In this document: piece after piece, positions 52,489 to 62,806 of the stretch
Layout of the letters: the number at the start of each line of letters is the position of its first letter
How positions within the stretch are numbered: the first letter of the stretch is position 1
Assembly (NCBI GenBank): GCA_963834405.1
Contig: CAWIBX010000001.1
Coordinates: 314,954 to 378,953, forward strand
Direction: 5' to 3'
Length of the DNA stretch: 64,000 nucleotides
Origin: Bog-473 sp963834405
GTDB taxonomy: Bacteria > Actinomycetota > Acidimicrobiia > Acidimicrobiales > RAAP-2
Notes under the pieces: generated by a model
What the model was told of the DNA's origin: nothing
Database searches by the model: none
The model's input: only the letters and a program-made list of their open reading frames with translations
Position numbers and translations under genes: made by a program

Positions 52489-53344
52489 CTAGATCGATCG
52501 CACATAGACGGAGTGCCTGACTAATGGCTTTGAGCACACTCCACACGGGGTAGCCTGACCGCAGGTGGGACATGGTCCCGTTGCCGGGGGAGCACACGCG
52601 GAGAGAGGGAGGGTCGTGGGAACATCGGCCACGACCGTGCGATGGCAGTTATCGCACTCGTACGTGCCCGGTGGCACTCCCTTCTCACCAGAGTTAAAGG
52701 GTCGCTCCGGACCCAGGATTGTGACAACCTCGTTCTCGGTGGGTTCCGAAAGTGCTCTGCCGACCGCTATAAGCAGAGCGATGAATTGTTCAAGTTCCGT
52801 GCGTCCGTGTCGTACCGCTAACAAGAAATCTGAGGAACGGGAGATGGTATAACTTCTGGACTCCGCCAATTTCTTTAGTCTCCGAAACGCCAACTGGCTG
52901 GGATGAGCGACTGAATTCCTGACGATCATCAGCTCTCGAAGACCATCTAGTACGGGGGGCCGACCGCGATCCGGCTAAAGGGTCTCCCAAATGCAAAGAG
53001 CTTTTCAGCTCGTTCGAGCGTGATTTGAAAAGGTAGCCACGTTAGGTAGTCGGTTTCTCTCCCTTGTCCCCGAACTAATAGGGAATAGGCATGATCTCGA
53101 CCGGCCGGCGAGATCAATCGGTCTACTTCGATACCACTTTCACCAAGTAGACAAGAGAGAAGAGCTCTTCAACAAAAGTCTCGAACTGAGAATGAAGCTG
53201 TAGCACGCATAGCTCAGCGGTTGACTCGTAGGTGGTAGGAGCAATTTGTCCCTTGGAGAACGCCGATTGAGCATCTTTGAACAGTGAAGTGACTGCCATG
53301 CACTGAGATCTCAGCTCATGTGCAAGTGCAAACGCAGTTGGCAT
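52489..53344 (-). pseudogene. HEPN-domain protein with zinc-ribbon tail, frameshifted
   Basis: Three frames joined by hand. 53344-~53135: MPTAFALAHELRSQCMAVTS ... QFETFVEELFSLVYL. ~53134-~52960: GESGIEVDRLISPAGRDHAY ... FAFGRPFSRIAVGPP. ~52959-52489: VLDGLRELMIVRNSVAHPSQ and on. RNSVAH is the R-x4-H catalytic motif of HEPN ribonucleases. The second break is in a run of six Cs. The tail has CDNCH and CPTCGQATPCGVC (zinc ribbon). It follows the DUF262 gene by 13 bases, the usual DUF262/HEPN pairing. It is an RNase or nucleic-acid effector by family; the 3' end may have a further shift. Confidence 0.6.
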
Positions 53345-53357
53345 TTGCTAAAACGAG

Positions 53358-54443
53358 CTAAGCATTTTCCCGAATGAATGAAATCCTGCGTAGCCGAGAA
53401 GATCTGTCGGCTGTAGCTCCTCGAAGCACTCGCAAGACATCATCGGGCAGTCGGCCGGCACGAAGAATGCGATCACTGTTGTTGAGAGCCTCAGCGAGTG
53501 TTTGAGGGCTCATTGTGGGAGGTGGCGTTGCATTCGGCTCTCTCGGTGATCCGTCGAGCTTGTGGTAGTCCGCTCCGCTGACTAACGCGAAAGAGGAATA
53601 GATCCATCCGGTACTACGGAATCTCTTGAGGCTTGAAGGGCTTTGCTCCCTGCCGAAGACTTGGTCGAGCAAATCGCAAGTGCCCACGAATAGATCAGTA
53701 AGACGGTCAATGTCCGGTACGTACGAGTCGTTATCTCGATAGAGCTTGTCTATTGTCGCCTTTGTCCTAGCTTGCACGCCGACCATGAGCAGACCAAGAA
53801 GATCCGACGTGAACTCCACCTCCAGCATTCGTGCAATCTTCTGCTGATCGAACACTTGCCATGAGAGCCAGCGCTGGTGTTGGGAATAAGCGAGGGAGTA
53901 ACTGAGATCCTTGAAGTCGCCGTAAAATTCAGCGTTTCTGAGCTCTTGGGCATTAAGTCTCAGTCCCGTTGAATTAAGGCGCTGGAATATTCGCAGGACT
54001 TCAACGTCTGCAATTCTCGACGGAAGCACAACCGTCGGAAGTTGCGTCTCGAGGATCTGAGCTCGGACATTTTCCGGTAGTTCCACAAAAGGAAGTCCGT
54101 AGTAGTCGGCGTTGTGGGACCGAAGAACCGTAAACTCATCCTCCTCAGTGCGATCCTCCAGACATGAAGGATCAATAAAGGAAAGAAGAGTCCGGATCCG
54201 CTGTTGGCCATCGACGACCTGTCTGACAGACACTGCTCTGTCCAGATCCAGCGTGTTCTGCAGAAAGATGAGGGGTATCGGATACCCACGAAGGATGCTA
54301 TCGATAAGCAGGCTTTTCGATCGCTTTGTCCACACACTGAGCCGTTGATAGGGCGGCCGAAGATCCAAGAGATCCTGGCGTTGCCAAGTCAGGAAGTCTG
54401 AAATTGGATAGGTCGTGGGGGTTATCTCTAGTGGGTCAGGCAC
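53358..54443 (-). CDS. DUF262 domain protein (GmrSD N-terminal type)
   Basis: 361 residues, unbroken. The ParB/sulfiredoxin-like DUF262 core is clear: RPPYQRLSVWTKRSKSLLID (about 29-48), SILRGYPIPLIFLQ, RQVVDGQQRIRTLLSF with the D-G-Q-Q-R motif (about 75-90), and the later LRIFQRLNSTGLRLNAQELRNAEFYG. It is the nucleotide-binding/hydrolysing half of GmrSD-like type IV restriction; the HNH (DUF1524) half is absent. The HEPN gene 13 bases downstream takes its place, so a DUF262 sensor plus HEPN effector is likely. GC is far below that of the chromosome genes. Confidence 0.9.
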   Translation of the reverse strand: MPDPLEITPTTYPISDFLTWQRQDLLDLRPPYQRLSVWTKRSKSLLIDSILRGYPIPLIFLQNTLDLDRAVSVRQVVDGQQRIRTLLSFIDPSCLEDRTEEDEFTVLRSHNADYYGLPFVELPENVRAQILETQLPTVVLPSRIADVEVLRIFQRLNSTGLRLNAQELRNAEFYGDFKDLSYSLAYSQHQRWLSWQVFDQQKIARMLEVEFTSDLLGLLMVGVQARTKATIDKLYRDNDSYVPDIDRLTDLFVGTCDLLDQVFGREQSPSSLKRFRSTGWIYSSFALVSGADYHKLDGSPREPNATPPPTMSPQTLAEALNNSDRILRAGRLPDDVLRVLRGATADRSSRLRRISFIRENA

Positions 54444-54609
54444 ACCGCAAAAGTACCTGAGCTAGTCCAGCATGTCGCAGGGCAAGAGCCGCGGGGCGAT
54501 TGGGTCTCCGATCCACTCATCTCCCAGCCTCATTGAGCCCCCGGGTCATCGCCGGGACGACATCACTGAGCGATTCTTTGGGCTGATCAGCTGGCGGCCT
54601 GGTCTACCT

Positions 54610-54951
54610 TCATCTCATACCGGGCGTCCCGAGACAGACTCGATGGGAACAATTCAAACTGTGGATCGTGAGGCGCATTTCAAACCGAAAGTACTGACGC
54701 TGCTTCCAGGAGACTTGGATCGCCAGATGTGTGCTCGGTAGCGAAGGAAGACAACTTTGGGTCACTTGCCGAATCAGCGATGATGCGGCCGATCGTGCGG
54801 CGGGCAGACCCTCGACAATCTCGGCGAACGTGTCCGCTTCAAACCGGCGTCCCCGCCGAGCGAGTCCTGCATGAACAGACAGAGTGTCGAGCTGGACACG
54901 CTCGGGGCATCGGCTCGCGAAGTACGCTCCCTGAAGCCGTCTTCGTTCCAT
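54610..54951 (-). pseudogene. N-terminal fragment of a TM0106-type RecB-like nuclease
   Basis: The frame from ATG 54951 gives RLQGAYFASRCPERVQLDTL, RRGRRFEADTFAEIVEGLP and then unrelated sequence to 54610. The first ~50 residues match the start of the intact nuclease at 47549-49468 (ITPRNAYFAKACPERVQLDV, EEETIADLFEG). The catalytic RecB core and all later domains are gone. It is a truncated copy within the island, oriented opposite to the ParB operon. It may mark an older defence gene replaced by the present one. Confidence 0.55.
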
Positions 54952-55377
54952 CAGATTCGTTCACCCATGCCTTACTCCCCCATCCCCGCCAACCCGGCAT
55001 CTGCCTCAGCCCTGGCATAAAGTCTGAACGACATACTCTCTTGCCACGAAATTGTCCCCACGTGCCCCGCCCAACCTCGAGCCACTCTCCCCAGAAGGCG
55101 AGGCACATGGCTCGTCGTCGCATTGAGGGAGTGCCGCGGAAATTCCGGTTTGGCTTGGTGCGGCGAAACTGAGAGGGTTGTCAAGGGGGGTTCGTCCCGG
55201 TCGACCGACGGCTCCCGATGCTCGAGGCTGTCACTGCTTTGTAGCAACATGCTCCAGGCACGGGTGACTCGCCCGCCTCTCCAGGGCGGCGGCAGCGCTG
55301 TGGGCCCTGGATGAGCGTGGCAAAATCACAAGGGTGTAATCCCGTCGTGGGGCCGGTCCTGACGGAATCGAGGCACG
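54952..55377. other. Intergenic stretch of the island without a supported gene
   Basis: About 425 bases between the nuclease fragment and the ParB-like operon. The open frames (for example on the minus strand at 54839-55123) have Trp/Gly/Arg-rich random-looking translations and no ribosome site. It should contain the operon promoter. Confidence 0.4.
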
Positions 55378-56207
55378 GTGGCTAGCAAGACAGTTTCGAA
55401 GAGTGGGCAGCCGAAAAAGACCAGGCAGCGCCTCCAGTATGTACCGGTGGACCCAATCGGCCAACAAGGCCTCGGTCGCAAGCGGGACCGAGAAGGACAC
55501 CGGGAGCTCCTGACCGTCCATTGAGCAGTTCGGGGTACTAACGCCCATCACAGTGCGGCGGGCGCGGGACAGGACCGGCGACTTCCTCTTAATCAAGGGA
55601 CAGGGCCGAACCCTGGCGTGTCGTCTGCTGGGGATCAAAAAGATCCCGGCGCTGATTGTTGACGACGAGTACGCGGAGACCGAGAAGGTTCAGCAGTTTC
55701 TCGTGGAAAACGTGGCCCGGCTGCGGCTGAGTGCCGTCGACCGGGCCCTCCTCATCGCTCACGCCCGCAGAGACGGTGAGGATCTGGGGCCGTGGCCCAG
55801 CGCTTCGGAGTGTCCCCGGCCACCGTCCGGCGGCTTGAGGCCCAGCTCGACGGCGCCTCGTCTGGCGAAGTGGCGGCTCTGAGGGCAGGCGACCTCAATC
55901 TGGCACTTCACTCCGTGATCACCAAGTACGTTCCGCGGGCGAGCGAGCAGCGGTCATCAAGCGTGTGACGTCACACGGCATTCGGGCCAAGGAATTGGAG
56001 GCGCTACTGGGGGCTATCGACTGGCCGGCCCTGGCTCAGCTGGGCTCGAGCTATCGGAGCCAGAGGCTGGCGCTCTTGGAGTGGGCGTGCCACAAGATGG
56101 CCGAGATGGCCCGGACCCATCCGAAGGAGCGCATTCGCCAGCTGGCGCTCTCGCTGCCTATGCGACTGCCGACCGCGACCGACACCACCCTCGTGGCATC
56201 GCGATGA
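55378..56207 (+). pseudogene. ParB-like partition/nuclease protein 1, frameshifted
   Basis: Rebuilt from four frames. GTG 55378: MASKTVSKSGQPKKTRQRLQ. ~55517: PSIEQFGVLTPITVRR, FLLIKGQGRTLACRLLGIKK, VQQFLVENVARLRLSAVDRA. ~55790: VAQRFGVSPATVRRLEAQLD (helix-turn-helix). ~55952: VIKRVTSHGIRAKELEALLG to TGA 56205-56207. Breaks look like single missing bases, one in GGGG. The ParB N-terminal (KGQGR...A) and KorB-like HTH are clear, about 277 residues when joined. The stop overlaps the next ATG. Such ParB pairs precede DNA-modification operons, possibly as target-site binders. Confidence 0.65.
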
Positions 56208-57081
56208 TCGAGTTCATCGAGATCAAGCCCGGACAACTGGTGGTCAGTCCGGAGTTGGCTCGGTCGCGATCATCCAAAGTGTTCGAAGAGCGTCTACGAG
56301 CGTCGATTGAGGAGATGGGGCTGGCCGAGCCGCTGAAGGTGGCACGGCTGCCATCGGGCAAGTACTTGGTGATCGACGGCATGATCCAACTAAAGGCCAT
56401 ACAGGCCATCCGCGCGGCCGACGCCGCCACCTTCCAAACCATTCCAGCATATGTAGTCGACCACTCCCGCCGCTATGAGCTGCGCTACCAAACCGACATC
56501 TTCCAGGAACTCTTGCCTAGCCAGCTCGCCACGCTTGTTGAGCACCTGCACGAAGCTGAGAATGTCCGCAAGGTGGACATCGCTCGTTATATCGGCATCT
56601 CTCCAGCCACGCTGCGCAACTACACAGGCCTCTGGCGGTTGATCAAACGAGGTGGCCTCTTTTCCCGCATCGTGGAGCTGATGGATGTTGGCGTGATCCC
56701 GGCATCAAATCCCTATGCCTGGCTGCGTCTGACCAAAGAAGGCATGCGGTACGTGCTTGAGGAGAGTTTCACGAATGGGTTGCCAATCGAAAAATGGATC
56801 GATGAACGGATAGCTCGAGCACGCCGAGGTGACATCGCGGGTTACCAAATCTCTTACATAGAAGCTGTGACTGATTCTCTGCTACCCAACTATTACCGCG
56901 AGTCTCAGGAAGTGCGAAGCGCAAAACGCGAACTTGGCCTGCGCCGCGCTGGCAAGATCCGGAAACAGACCGAGGTCCGGGATACGCGAACGCAATTCGG
57001 CACCTCAATCGGGTATCCCTTCAATCCAAGGACCGAGTACTGCGGCATGCCGCCCGGTCGATGGCCGAATACCTCAGATGA
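56204..57081 (+). pseudogene. ParB-like protein 2, frameshifted near its 3' end
   Basis: ATG 56204 overlaps the previous stop. The frame is intact to about residue 262: IEFIEIKPGQLVVSPELARS, RLRASIEEMGLAEPLKVARL, GKYLVIDGMIQLKAIQAI (the ParB 'DG..R/Q...A' box; Arg is Gln here), and the HTH DIARYIGISPATLRNYTGLW (about 130-149). Near 56991 one base is missing; the shifted frame AIRHLNRVSLQSKDRVLRHA then RSMAEYLR ends at TGA 57079-57081, overlapping the methyltransferase ATG. Both ParB proteins and the methyltransferase are thus one coupled unit. The role may be recognition or CTP-dependent clamping, by inference. Confidence 0.65.
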
Positions 57082-58441
57082 CTACCGACACCGACCGTTG
57101 GTTAGACGAAGCATTCTTTGAAGAGCCAGAAGGAGATTCTGTCGACGGAGGGACCACCAACTACGGGCCTCTTTGGCATGCAATTTCACCGTGTTGGGGT
57201 CATTCGATGCACACCATGTCGTCCTACCACGGCATGTTCCCGGCCAAGCTGGCGCACTACTTTATTCAGCGCTACACCCGGCCCGGTGACCTCGTGTTGG
57301 ATCCGTTTAGCGGGCGTGGGACCACCACGCTCCAAGCCCGTGTTGAGAGACGCAGGACCGTTTCTAACGATCTAAACCCGCTCGCGTATGTCTTGAGTCG
57401 GGCAAAGGCCGCACCTCCGAGCTGGACGGCCATCAACAACTTGGTCGACCGTTTGGAGCGGCAATATTGGCGTCGATCGACTCAAGACGTAGACGTATCC
57501 GATGACATAAAGATCTTGTACCACCGGGAGACGCTGCGGCAGTTGGTGTACCTGCGATCGTATCTTTTTCGTCGACCAATGAGCACCTGGTCACGAGAAG
57601 AGTTCTTGATCGCAGGGGCCACAGCAGGGATCTTGCATGGCTCTCATCGAGCTGATGGCACATCGCGTTATCTCAGCATCTCAATGCCGAATACGTTCAG
57701 CATGTCGCCCAAGTACGTGCGCAGGTTCATTCGGGACAACAGTCTGGTCAAGATCCAACAGGACGTGTTCGACTGTCTGCGTGAGAAGCTAGCTCGACTA
57801 TATCTTGATGAAATCCCTGGTCCCCCTGGTCAGGTTTTGAAACGCGACGCCACGAGCCTCGTTCATAGCAACGCGGTTCTGCCGGCAGTGTCGACCTCCT
57901 TCTGACCTCACCCCCCTACTTGAAGGTTGTCAATTACGGGACATCAAACTGGATTCGGCTCTGGTGGCTCAACGTCGACGGAGTATCGACGGGCGCCGGC
58001 GCGGGTCGTCGTGCGCTTGATGCCAAGCTTGACCACCAACACAACTACGACTCCTACTGCCAATTCATGATGAGAACGTTCAAGGGGGCGCGGCGCGTCT
58101 TACGTAAGTCCGGTGTAGCGGTATTCGTAATCGGTGACGTGACAGTGCCCGGGCAGCCCGCTGTGGCACTGGCCCGACGGGTCTGGGATGATCTTGGCGC
58201 GAATACCGGTCTGCGGTTGATGGACCTAATCGAGGATTCGCTGGGGGTCCAGAAAAAGGTCAGCCGGATCTGGGGCGACACCAAGGGCAAGGCCACGGAT
58301 CGGGACTGTCTCCTTGTGTTACGGCGGGCAGATGGTGAGCCGGCGATCGACGAACCGGATGTCGAGTGGGATGAGCCGTACAAGGATGGCGGGCCTGACG
58401 AGGCGCATCGACGCCTTCGGGCCTCCAAGTTGGCGTCTTGA
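57078..58441 (+). pseudogene. DNA methyltransferase (N4/N6 type), one frameshift
   Basis: ATG 57078; about 454 residues when joined. Frame one has SSYHGMFPAKLAHYFIQRYT and the SAM motif VLDPFSGRGTTTLQARVERR (about 76-95). At about 57893 one base is missing; the second frame continues SVDLLLTSPPYLKVVNYG with the catalytic TSPPY, then AVFVIGDVTVPGQP and LGVQKKVSRIWG to 58441. SPPY is usual for N4-cytosine enzymes but also seen in some N6-adenine ones. Motif I precedes motif IV. No cognate specificity subunit is seen. It would mark host DNA in this system. Confidence 0.8.
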
Positions 58442-58502
58442 TATAGGTTGACAGGGCAGGGCCCCACTCCCGAGATCATGTGTATGGCGGAGACCCGATG
58501 CA

Positions 58503-60573
58503 ATGCTGCGAGACCTTGATCTACAGCAGGACTATCGCTCTGGGCGAGACGCGATTCTCGATGACTTCTACATCCCCTGCCTTCAGGAATCCACAACCTA
58601 CGACCGAGCGGTCGGCTACTTCAGTAGTTCACTGCTCCACGTAATAGCTATCGCCTTCTCCGACTTTGTGGCAAGGGAAGGCCACATGCGTTTGGTGTGC
58701 TCTCCGGCTCTACGCCTTGAGGACTTTGAGGCAATGAAAGAGGGCCTCGATTTGGGCTTGCGATCCCAGGAACTGATTCGAAAGAGACTCGAGGAACTGC
58801 TTCAGAAACCTGAGGCGATCCCAGCGACCCGTCTTCTGGCCACGCTCGTAGCGAACCGCATCCTGGAGATTCAAATCGCGTTCTTGCCTGAAGCACCGGG
58901 GATATTTCATGACAAAGTCGGACTCTTCAGGGATGCCGACGGAAGATGTGTTTCCTTCGTTGGAAGCGCAAACGAAACATGGGCGGCATGGGGCCTCAAT
59001 CATGAATCCTTTGAGGTCTTCTGCAGCTGGCGAGGGGAGACAGACCTCTTAAGGACTCGACGCCACTCCGATTACTTCGAACGGCTTTGGGCTGGTCGAG
59101 AACCGGGTGTCCGAATCGAACCAATTAGGCTGTAACAAAGGACAAGCTCCTAGAAGCTGCTGACGAAGATTTGGAACGTGCTCTCGCGGCGGCCCGGCGC
59201 AACGTGACCCTTCGTGCTCCCACCGAGCGGTCGTTGATGCCGCACCAAGAGGCAGTTCTCACTAGTTGGCGAGAAGCTGGAAATCGAGGCATCGTGTCTT
59301 TCGCGACGGGCACGGGAAAGACGTTGGTGGCACTGCATGCCATTCGAGAATGGACCCACTCGGGGAAACCAGCGCTCGTTCTGGTACCGGGGCGAGAGCT
59401 TCACAAGCAGTGGGCAAAGGAGCTGTCTTACGAGATTCCTGAGGCTACTCCCCTGTTGTGTGGCGCAGGGCATGGACAAGGGGACTGGGGCGACTTACTT
59501 CGGGACTACTCGAGTCCTCATCCAATAGGCCGCGCACCACGAGTGATTCTTTCGACGAACGCAACCTTTGCTTCGGCAGCCTTTCACCATCGACTATCTC
59601 ATGGTGATCATCTACTGGTCGTCGCAGACGAGGTGCACCGAGTAGGAGCTCACCAGAAACTCTTTGCAGTTCAAAGGACTGCTGCTGGTGCAACCATGGG
59701 CCTGAGCGCTACATACCGGCGTCAATTCGACGAACCCGGCACCGAACAGCTCATCGCCTGGTTCGGTCCTGTTCTCGAACCGGTAATTGGGATCGCCGAA
59801 GGCATTCTTATGGGCCGCTTGGTTCCCTACGACTACCGCCTGCATACGTTGACCCTTGACGAAGACGAGCTTGAGCGGTACCAGCTGCTAACAGATCGGA
59901 TTCGAAGAGCTGCTGCAATCTCCGAGGCTTCTCAAGAAGGGTTCGATTACGTACAGCTGCTGCTAATCGAACGGGCTCGGATCCTAAAGCAGGCTCGGGG
60001 TAAAGCCCCGGCCGCGATCGACATTCTGCTTCACGAGTATGAGGAGGGGGCGCGGTGGTTGGTCTATTGCGACGGCCTTGATCAGCTGAACGAGGTGGTT
60101 CGCCAGGGCCTTGGTGTACACCTGCCTGTCATGGAATACCACTCGGCGATGTCCGGTGACCGGGAGGTGGTACTCCAGAGCTTTGATCGTCACGGGGGCG
60201 TTGTGGTCGCGATTCGCTGCCTGGATGAGGGGTGGACATTCCGAACTGTGAAAACGCACTAATCCTGGCTAGCTCTACGGTCGAACGGGAGTATGTACAA
60301 AGGCGCGGCCGTGTCCTGAGGTCAGCCCCTAACAAGGTCAGTGCAGAGATCCACGACCTCCTTTTGGTTGATAATGATGGTGGGGTTCTTACGCGGGGAG
60401 AGGCAGCAAGGGCCCTTGAGTTCGCCCGGATTTCGCGGAATGACGCCCCGCGCTCGCAGTTGAAGTTGTTGCTAGCCTTGAGCCGCGACGTCGACCTGGA
60501 TCCGCTTGTCGTTGAGGAACGTGACGAAGTTGATCAGGACGACCAGTCCGACGAAGTGAGGGTGGGTGACTGA
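58503..60573 (+). pseudogene. PLD-domain SF2 helicase, two frameshifts
   Basis: ATG 58503; about 690 residues when joined. N-terminal PLD-like nuclease: RAVGYFSSSLLHVIA and FHDKVGLFRDADGRCVSF with GSANETW (H-x-K-x4-D type, ~residues 135-165). Near 59129 a base is missing (CTGTAA). The helicase then follows: RSLMPHQEAVLTSWR (Q), ATGTGKT (I), VVADEVHR (II), GLSATYR (III). Near 60226 a G is missing in GGGG; then VDIPNCENALILASSTVERE and QRRGRVLRSAP (VI). This is a DEVH-type SF2 translocase fused to a nuclease. The stop overlaps the next GTG by eight bases. Confidence 0.75.
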
Positions 60574-60832
60574 CCAACTCGACGACTCTGACAGCACGCC
60601 TAGCCTCGCTGAGGCTCGACTCGTACTTACTGAAATCGCCAATAGCTCCCAGATGAGGCAAGAGCACGCTGACATCGTGGACTTTTGCGACTTCCGAGTG
60701 CTCACAGACATTGTCCAATTCGCTTGGCGTCACCAGTTCTCCGACGACCGCAGCGGGTTCAAGAGGGACATTTCAACGCTTCAGCAATATGTCGCGGACA
60801 AGGCCATGGAACAGGAAGGTATCCAAGGGTGA
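60566..60832 (+). CDS. Small acidic protein of the island operon
   Basis: 88 residues from GTG 60566, which overlaps the stop of the helicase gene. It is acidic and helical: ARLVLTEIANSSQMRQEHAD, then FCDFRVLTDIVQFAWRHQFS and a C-terminal helix DISTLQQYVADKAMEQEG. The stop (TGA 60830) overlaps the GTG of the DndD-like gene. No family is recognised. It is the only operon gene without a frameshift. Its place between helicase and ATPase suggests a subunit or adaptor, as DndE-size proteins are in Dnd operons; there is no sequence evidence that it is DndE. Confidence 0.6.
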   Translation: MTDQLDDSDSTPSLAEARLVLTEIANSSQMRQEHADIVDFCDFRVLTDIVQFAWRHQFSDDRSGFKRDISTLQQYVADKAMEQEGIQG

Positions 60833-62806
60833 GTCTTCGATTTCTCCGCGTCACCCTCGATGATTTTGGACCCTACAAAGGGAGTCAGTCCGTTGAACTG
60901 TCGACACCGGACGGTTCACCGGTAGTGCTCATCCATGGTGAGACACGCTTGGTAAGACGCAGTTCTTCGCTGCGCTGCGATGGTGTCTTTACGGGACATT
61001 CGAGCCTCTCCAAAGTCCACAGCAAGCCTTGACCGAGCTCCCAAACCGCCTAAATCGAATCTCTAGACGCGAAGGCAAATCTCAGCTGGGGGTGACTATC
61101 GACTTCGTCGCGAACGACGAGCCCTACCGGTTGGCGCGCACAGCATCGATCGAGGATGGTCGATCGAAAGTCTCGGCCGACCTGCGAATTGGCGCGACGG
61201 TGGTTCCATCGTCCTCCATCGACGGAGAAATCGGTCGCCTCTGCACCCTCAAATTTCGGAGTTCTTCTTGTTTGATGCCGAGCTCATGAAACGGTTCTAC
61301 GATCGCTTGGCGACCGCTGGGCAGAGAGCCCTCATTAAGTCGAGCATCGAGGCGGTGCTCGGGATTCCTGCCCTACAACAGCTCAGAATGATGTACAGGA
61401 ACTGGCGCATGAGGCGATGCGCCGGCAAGCCAAGATGGTCAAAAACGTCGGCGAGTCCACTCGTGTTCAAAACCGACTCCGGAGACTTGCAAGCGCAAAG
61501 GAGAGCAACGATCAGGACCGCGAAAGCTTGGCGCAACAGTTAACGGAGGCCGAGACTGCTCTTCGAGAGGTCCGTGATCAGCTGCGAATCATAGAGGGGC
61601 TCCAAGCGGACGTAAGAGAGCAGGAACTTTTAGAAGCGACCATTGCTGATGGCAACCGGGCGTTGGACTCCGCGGCTCGCCGAGATCCGAGACTTCTTTG
61701 GTGCGAATTGGTTTTCCCTGGCGGCTGGGCCACTTCAGGCTGCGCTCGATCGAGTCCGCGATCAAAGCTCAGCGTTCCAGAGAAATCAACAAGACATTGA
61801 ACGGACACGCTTGCGGATCACGCTCTTGGAAGACCGGCCCGCGGCGGCAAGTGTCCAACGTGCGGCCAGCAGTTGCCACCACCAAGTCCTTCTACATCTG
61901 AAGAACTCGACGAGGCTCGAGCCGGCCTAAGGCGCCTCCTTGACGAAGCCGGCGGCGAACTAGATCTTGCCAGTGAACGTCGACTAACTCAGCTTGTAGA
62001 TACAAAGACGATTGCCCAAATGCTTGAACGATATCGCCGAATCACCAAAATCAGATGCTGCAGTACGAGCGAAAGCAGAGTCTTGAGGCCATAGGGGACA
62101 GGCTGCAAGGCCACAGTGCAGCCGACATTCGTGTTCTGGGACAGCGAGATCGGAAGCCTTGAAGCGGCGATCGAGGAGATACGAACAGCCGAAAGATCCG
62201 CTGAGCAAAGGGCCGGCGCTATTCGAGTCGAGCAGCAGACCCTCAATCGAAAGCTGCGGAAGCTTCCTCGGTCCTGATGCCGACGTGGTGCTCGAATCGA
62301 GCTTCTTCAACTTTGTGGATGATCTTCTCAAACAGACGATAGATGCGTATCAGAGAGAGCAGCCGAGCGGAAGTCGAGGCTGACGCTCAAAGCATGTTCA
62401 CTAAGCTCATCCGAGATCCGGGGGGATGCAGGAGCCTCAGGATCACTGAGGACTACAAGATCGAACTTCTAGATACAGTCGGAGAACCGAGGGATACGAG
62501 CGAAGGCGGTCGGCGGACTCTAGCACTGTCACTTATAGGTGCTCTTAAACATGCCGCTGTCAGGGGCGGACCCGTCGTGCTCGACAGTCCGCTTGGCCGC
62601 CTCGATCTTCAGCATCGCGCCAATGTTCTTCAATCCTGGATACCCTCCGCTAGGTGCTCAAGCCGTCTTGCTGGTCCAGTCCGGAGAGCTGACTCAGGAA
62701 ACCGCCGACGAGTTGCTTGGGTCCCTAATTGGACGGACTTACCAGATTCGACGGCCCACTTCTTGATCCGGAATATGCCTTGATCGAACCAATGGGGCGA
62801 CAATGA
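60829..62806 (+). pseudogene. DndD-like SMC/Rad50-type ATPase, heavily frameshifted
   Basis: GTG 60829; about 650 residues when at least ten indels are repaired. N-terminus: SLRFLRVTLDDFGPYKGSQS, then Walker A GE-T-LGKTQFFAALRW. Next ISEFFLFDAELMKRFYDRL, a long coiled coil (ESTRVQNRLRRLASAKESND), a Rad50-type zinc-hook Cys pair GKCPTCGQQLPPPSPST at about 61845-61890, a second coiled coil, then the ABC signature SEGGRRTLALSLIGALKHAA and Walker B GPVVLDSPLGRLDLQHR. The end AVLLVQSGELTQETADELLG matches DndD tails. Breaks lie near 60942, 61240, 61382, 61670, 61839, 62048, 62153, 62270, 62363, 62641 and 62762. Confidence 0.7.

Noticed and set aside
54472..54741. An 89-codon plus-strand frame divergent from DUF262
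   Set aside because: No ribosome site, no recognisable domain and it overlaps the nuclease fragment on the other strand.
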